Assembly (NCBI GenBank): GCA_002420115.1
Contig: DIHK01000024.1
Location: 1-9,064 of the forward strand
Length of the DNA: 9,064 nt
DNA from: Nitrospira sp. UBA5698
GTDB taxonomy: Bacteria > Nitrospirota > Nitrospiria > Nitrospirales > Nitrospiraceae
Direction of reading: 5' to 3'
Shown here: positions 6,327 to 9,064 of the stretch, piece after piece
Numbering within the stretch: position 1 is the stretch's first letter
Layout: each line of letters begins with the position of its first letter
Translations under genes and position numbers: made by a program
Notes under the pieces: model-generated
Database searches by the model: none
The model's input: the letters and a program-made list of their open reading frames with translations, nothing else
Told to the model about the DNA's origin: nothing

Positions 6327-7079
6327 TTAACGTGATGTCATGAACACAATATCACCGTAATAAGCGATGGCTCGTTCCTTCGTATTGTCCGTATCGCTCA
6401 TGATGGCGATACCATTGATCATCGGAGGCTCTTCTCCAAAGGCCCTTTTGTAGTCGTCATAGATATTTCGTGATTCATCAACCCAGAGCCCGATCTGACT
6501 CGGGCCACTTTCCACTACGACCATTTTCACAAAATCCGTATAGGCATTATCGAGGATTGCGCCAACTGGGGCCTTTGTTTCCCAGACATAGTTGATGGCT
6601 CCGATTGGAATGTCTCCAAATAGTGCCTGACCAGTCTTGTACTTGAGTTTCTTCCCAAAACTCACCTTGTCCGGGTCGTATTCAAAGGTAATATAGAGTC
6701 TGGCCGGATAGTCGTCGCCGTCCTTGCGTGTCGCGTCACTTTTCTGGACCAGATTGTCGACCTTCCACCGCCATCGGACGATGGGAAATTCCTTCGGATC
6801 GATCCTGACCTCTTTGGTCAATCCAGATGCCGAGGAATCACTCACAGCTTTAACGACGACTTGGGCTCCATCTTCCACCAATTCGTACGTCGTCAGTCTC
6901 AGAATCTTCCTAAATGTGAGCGGCTTCCACCCATCCGGCAGACTCGTCCCCGGTTTACTTGCCGAAAAGCGCGCGACCTCCACAGTGGTTGGACCTTGCG
7001 CCTGTACCGATGCAGTCGACAACGCCGCAACCAGCATCAGGGCACTGCAGCTCATGACACGTCTCGTCATAACTCTCAT
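6327..7079 (-). CDS. Exported DUF3047 family protein
   Basis: This encodes 250 residues. A signal peptide spans 1-27 (basic MRVMTRR, hydrophobic core, cleavage after VQA). The mature part carries the marks of DUF3047: VRWRWKV at 101-107, the acidic GDDYPARLYITF stretch at 121-132, YVWETK at 164-169, and a C-terminal GIAIMSDTDNT segment (223-233). The family is uncharacterised; its beta-rich composition suggests a jelly-roll-like fold. The start at 7079 is chosen because AAGGA (7087-7091) lies 7 nt upstream; the frame extends to 7109 only through a TTG. That ribosome binding site overlaps the TAA of the oxidoreductase gene (7090-7092), and the gap between genes is 10 nt, so the two are co-transcribed and probably translationally coupled. 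I infer a periplasmic partner of the redox operon; the function is unknown. Confidence 0.85.
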   Translation of the reverse strand: MRVMTRRVMSCSALMLVAALSTASVQAQGPTTVEVARFSASKPGTSLPDGWKPLTFRKILRLTTYELVEDGAQVVVKAVSDSSASGLTKEVRIDPKEFPIVRWRWKVDNLVQKSDATRKDGDDYPARLYITFEYDPDKVSFGKKLKYKTGQALFGDIPIGAINYVWETKAPVGAILDNAYTDFVKMVVVESGPSQIGLWVDESRNIYDDYKRAFGEEPPMINGIAIMSDTDNTKERAIAYYGDIVFMTSR

Positions 7080-7086
7080 CCATTCG

Positions 7087-7091
7087 TCCTT
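7087..7091 (-). promoter_or_regulatory. Ribosome binding site of the DUF3047 gene, overlapping the upstream stop codon
   Basis: The minus-strand sequence TAAGGA merges the oxidoreductase stop codon with the AAGGA of the next gene, 7 nt before the ATG at 7079. This arrangement favours reinitiation by terminating ribosomes. Confidence 0.6.
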
Positions 7092-8643
7092 AGCGCCGCA
7101 TCCAGACAAACAGCTTGGTCAACAGATTCCTTGTCCCTTCCGTGAAGTGTGCTTTCCGCCAGAGATTCACCACTTTTCTATTCACCTCAGCCTGAGTCGG
7201 GTACGGATGAATCGTGCCGGCAATGGTTTTGGCGCCGGCTCCCGCCTTCATCACCACGGCAAATTCATTGATCAAGTCGCCGGCATGTGCCGCAACGATG
7301 GTCGCCCCAACGATCTTGTCCGTTCCCTTTTGAATGTGTATGCGCGCAAATCCGTCTTCCTCTCCATCGAGGATCGCCCGATCCACTTCATCCAATTTAT
7401 ACGTATAGGTTTCCACCTCGATGCCTTTCTGTTTAGCATCGTGCTCATATATCCCGACATGGGCAATTTCTGGCTCAGTGAAGGTACACCAAGGCATGTT
7501 CAATGATTCCACCGTGGCATATCCCAAACCCAGAGGATGCGGGAATAAGGCATTCTGAATGACGATCTGCGCCATGGCATCAGCCGCATGGGTAAATTTA
7601 TAGCGCGAGCACACATCACCCGCTGCAAAAATCTTGGGGTTCGTCGTTTGCAACCGACGATTCACCACGATTCCATTCCGATCATATTCGACTCCGGCTG
7701 CCTCCAATCCAATCCGCTCCACATTCGGAGCCCGCCCGACGCCAAGCAGAATCTCGTCGACAATGACCGCATGCTGTTGGGTATGCGACTCAACGGTCAA
7801 CCGCTTTCCTCCTTCCACCTTCTCTACCCGCAGATTCTTCCCACAGCACAGGAGCTGAACTCCATCACGAAGCATCTGTTGTTCAACGATCTCTGCGGCA
7901 TCTCGGTCTTCATTCGGCAGAATACCATGCGCCGTTTCGATCAAATACACTTGGCTCCCAAACCGTGCGAAGGTCTGCGCCAACTCGCATCCAATCGGCC
8001 CTGCCCCAATGACTCCCAGGCGCTGCGGGAGTTGCGTGAGGCCAAAAACACTGTCATTCGTCAGATAGTCGACTCCCTGTAAGCCAGGCGTGGTAGGAAT
8101 CGCCGCCCTGGCCCCCGTACAGACAGCGGCTCTCGCAAAAGTGAGCACCCGGTCACCGGCAGAACCCTCTACTTGGATCGTATCAAAACCAAGAAAACGT
8201 CCGCTGCCGATGTACACATCGACCCCAAGGCTTTTGTAGCGGTGAGCAGAATCGTTCTGACTGATGCAAGCCCGCAGTTTCCGCATGCGCGCCATCACGG
8301 TCCCGAAGTCATACGTCACTCCCGTGGGAATATGGAGGCCGAACGCGGTCGCTTTTTTCAGATCCGCCCAAGCCCTGGCGGCACGGATGATGGCTTTTGA
8401 TGGCACACAGCCGACATTCAGACAATCGCCACCCATCAGATGTTTTTCAATTAACGCCACTTTGGCGCCGAGACTTGCCGCCACGACGGCGGTGATCAGC
8501 CCCGCAGTTCCTGCCCCAACCACCACAATATTGTACCGTCCTGTTGGTTCGGGGTTGACCCAATCGGCTGGATGCACATTGCTGACGAGCTGTCGATTAG
8601 ACTCGTCGTCTGGAAGAATCAACGGCTGGTGGTGCTCACTCAT
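7090..8643 (-). CDS. MerA-like FAD/NAD(P)-dependent pyridine nucleotide-disulfide oxidoreductase
   Basis: This encodes 517 residues. The FAD Rossmann motif VVGAGTAGL is at 41-49. The redox-active disulfide GGDCLNVGCVPSK has Cys74 and Cys79. The NAD(P)H-binding motif VIGAGPIGCE is at 211-220, the second FAD contact FAAGDV at 339-344, and a C-terminal dimerisation domain runs from about 385 to 517. It should transfer electrons from NAD(P)H through FAD to the disulfide. The C-terminal active-site motif is HPYPTQAE (479-486): Tyr481 replaces the catalytic His of dihydrolipoamide dehydrogenase, as in mercuric reductase. There is no heavy-metal domain at the N-terminus and no C-terminal Cys pair, so mercury reduction is doubtful. 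The N-terminal extension with NVHPADWVNP before the FAD fold is typical of this MerA-like subgroup. I chose 8643 (AGGA 9 nt upstream); the ATG at 8676, with AAGGG 9 nt upstream, is an alternative. Confidence 0.92.
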   Translation of the reverse strand: MSEHHQPLILPDDESNRQLVSNVHPADWVNPEPTGRYNIVVVGAGTAGLITAVVAASLGAKVALIEKHLMGGDCLNVGCVPSKAIIRAARAWADLKKATAFGLHIPTGVTYDFGTVMARMRKLRACISQNDSAHRYKSLGVDVYIGSGRFLGFDTIQVEGSAGDRVLTFARAAVCTGARAAIPTTPGLQGVDYLTNDSVFGLTQLPQRLGVIGAGPIGCELAQTFARFGSQVYLIETAHGILPNEDRDAAEIVEQQMLRDGVQLLCCGKNLRVEKVEGGKRLTVESHTQQHAVIVDEILLGVGRAPNVERIGLEAAGVEYDRNGIVVNRRLQTTNPKIFAAGDVCSRYKFTHAADAMAQIVIQNALFPHPLGLGYATVESLNMPWCTFTEPEIAHVGIYEHDAKQKGIEVETYTYKLDEVDRAILDGEEDGFARIHIQKGTDKIVGATIVAAHAGDLINEFAVVMKAGAGAKTIAGTIHPYPTQAEVNRKVVNLWRKAHFTEGTRNLLTKLFVWMRR

Positions 8644-8721
8644 ATCCACAATTCCTGATAGAGGGGATGACCTCATAGCGTGGTACCCTTGGTGACATAT
8701 GATCAATCAAGCAGCTAGTCA

Positions 8722-9064
8722 TCACACCGACTTTGAGGCAACCCGTTTATACACAACGGGGACCAGTGCCAGCAGCCCTAAGAGAACAAAAGCGCCGATG
8801 ACATTGGGAGATGCGATTTCCTTCAATGAATTGATCGTCCCAAGTTGACGTCCAGCGTACGCGTAGACGAACGACCCAGGAATGATGCCGATCGCTGTTG
8901 CAAGCATGTACGTTCCGACATTGACACGTGTGAGACCCGATACCAGATTTACCATGAAGAACGGGAAGAGCGGAATCAGGCGCAGCGTCAGTAGATAGTT
9001 AAATGCGTTCTTCTCAAACCCTTCCTGGAACGGGCCGAGTCGAGCTCCAAATCTCTGTTCGACC
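8722..9064 (-). CDS. TVP38/TMEM64 (DedA-superfamily) membrane protein, partial
   Basis: The N-terminus lies beyond the right edge; 113 C-terminal residues are visible, in frame from 9063. The segment NAFNYLLTLRLIPLFPFF followed by a VNLVSGLTRV stretch and GIIPGSFVYAYAG is the hallmark of the TVP38/TMEM64 (SNARE-associated, PF09335) domain. A final transmembrane helix (about residues 87-104) precedes a short basic tail, VYKRVASKSV. Eukaryotic relatives in this superfamily are lipid scramblases; the bacterial role is poorly known, and lipid or small-solute transport in the inner membrane is an inference. It is 78 nt upstream of the oxidoreductase on the same strand, and as I recall fused TVP38-oxidoreductase proteins exist, so the two probably work together. 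Confidence 0.9.
   Translation of the reverse strand, partial: VEQRFGARLGPFQEGFEKNAFNYLLTLRLIPLFPFFMVNLVSGLTRVNVGTYMLATAIGIIPGSFVYAYAGRQLGTINSLKEIASPNVIGAFVLLGLLALVPVVYKRVASKSV

Noticed and set aside
6724..7506. Plus-strand ORF of 260 codons
   Set aside because: It is antisense to the DUF3047 protein and the C-terminal part of the oxidoreductase, and is explained as a coding shadow.
7588..8082. Plus-strand ORF of 164 codons
   Set aside because: It is antisense to the NAD(P)H-binding part of the oxidoreductase; no signal peptide, motif or ribosome binding site supports it.
7090..8643. Annotation as mercuric reductase merA
   Set aside because: The C-terminal Cys pair and the N-terminal heavy-metal domain are missing, and no merR, merT or merP lies in view.

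Overview
The window looks like chromosomal DNA of a Gram-negative bacterium. The base composition is moderately GC-rich, and several genes carry Sec signal peptides or inner-membrane segments. The mix of families (a small exported OB-like protein, an ECF sigma factor with a long inter-domain linker, a DUF3047 protein beside a MerA-like flavoprotein) is what I would expect from Nitrospirota, most likely a Nitrospira relative. That assignment is inference from family resemblance; nothing in the window identifies the taxon.

Layout: (1) Positions 1-722, minus strand: a radical SAM protein cut by the left edge. (2) 825-1226, plus strand: a small exported protein, the only convincing plus-strand gene, followed by a long palindrome. 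(3) 1227-1542: a non-coding stretch between convergent genes, holding two hairpins. (4) 1543-2235, minus: an ECF-type sigma factor with no recognisable anti-sigma partner beside it. (5) 4791 down to 2526, minus: an OmpR/PhoB-type response regulator followed 4 nt later by a membrane histidine kinase, one two-component operon. (6) 6061-4958, minus: an exported seven-repeat beta-propeller of the lactonase/YncE type. A very stable UUCG-capped hairpin lies between it and the response regulator. (7) 9064 down to 6327, minus: a TVP38/TMEM64 membrane protein (cut by the right edge), a MerA-like FAD pyridine-nucleotide disulfide oxidoreductase and an exported DUF3047 protein. The last two are tightly coupled, because the DUF3047 ribosome binding site overlaps the oxidoreductase stop codon.

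Three blocks are regulatory or envelope-related (sigma factor, two-component system, exported propeller). The right-hand block reads as an envelope-linked redox operon of unknown substrate. The oxidoreductase keeps the CxxxxC redox centre and both nucleotide-binding motifs. It has Tyr where dihydrolipoamide dehydrogenase has its catalytic His, and it lacks the C-terminal Cys pair of true mercuric reductase. It is the best candidate here for an undescribed biochemical function. No tRNA, rRNA, CRISPR array, transposase, integrase or attachment site was seen. Most long plus-strand reading frames lie opposite real minus-strand genes and are shadows.
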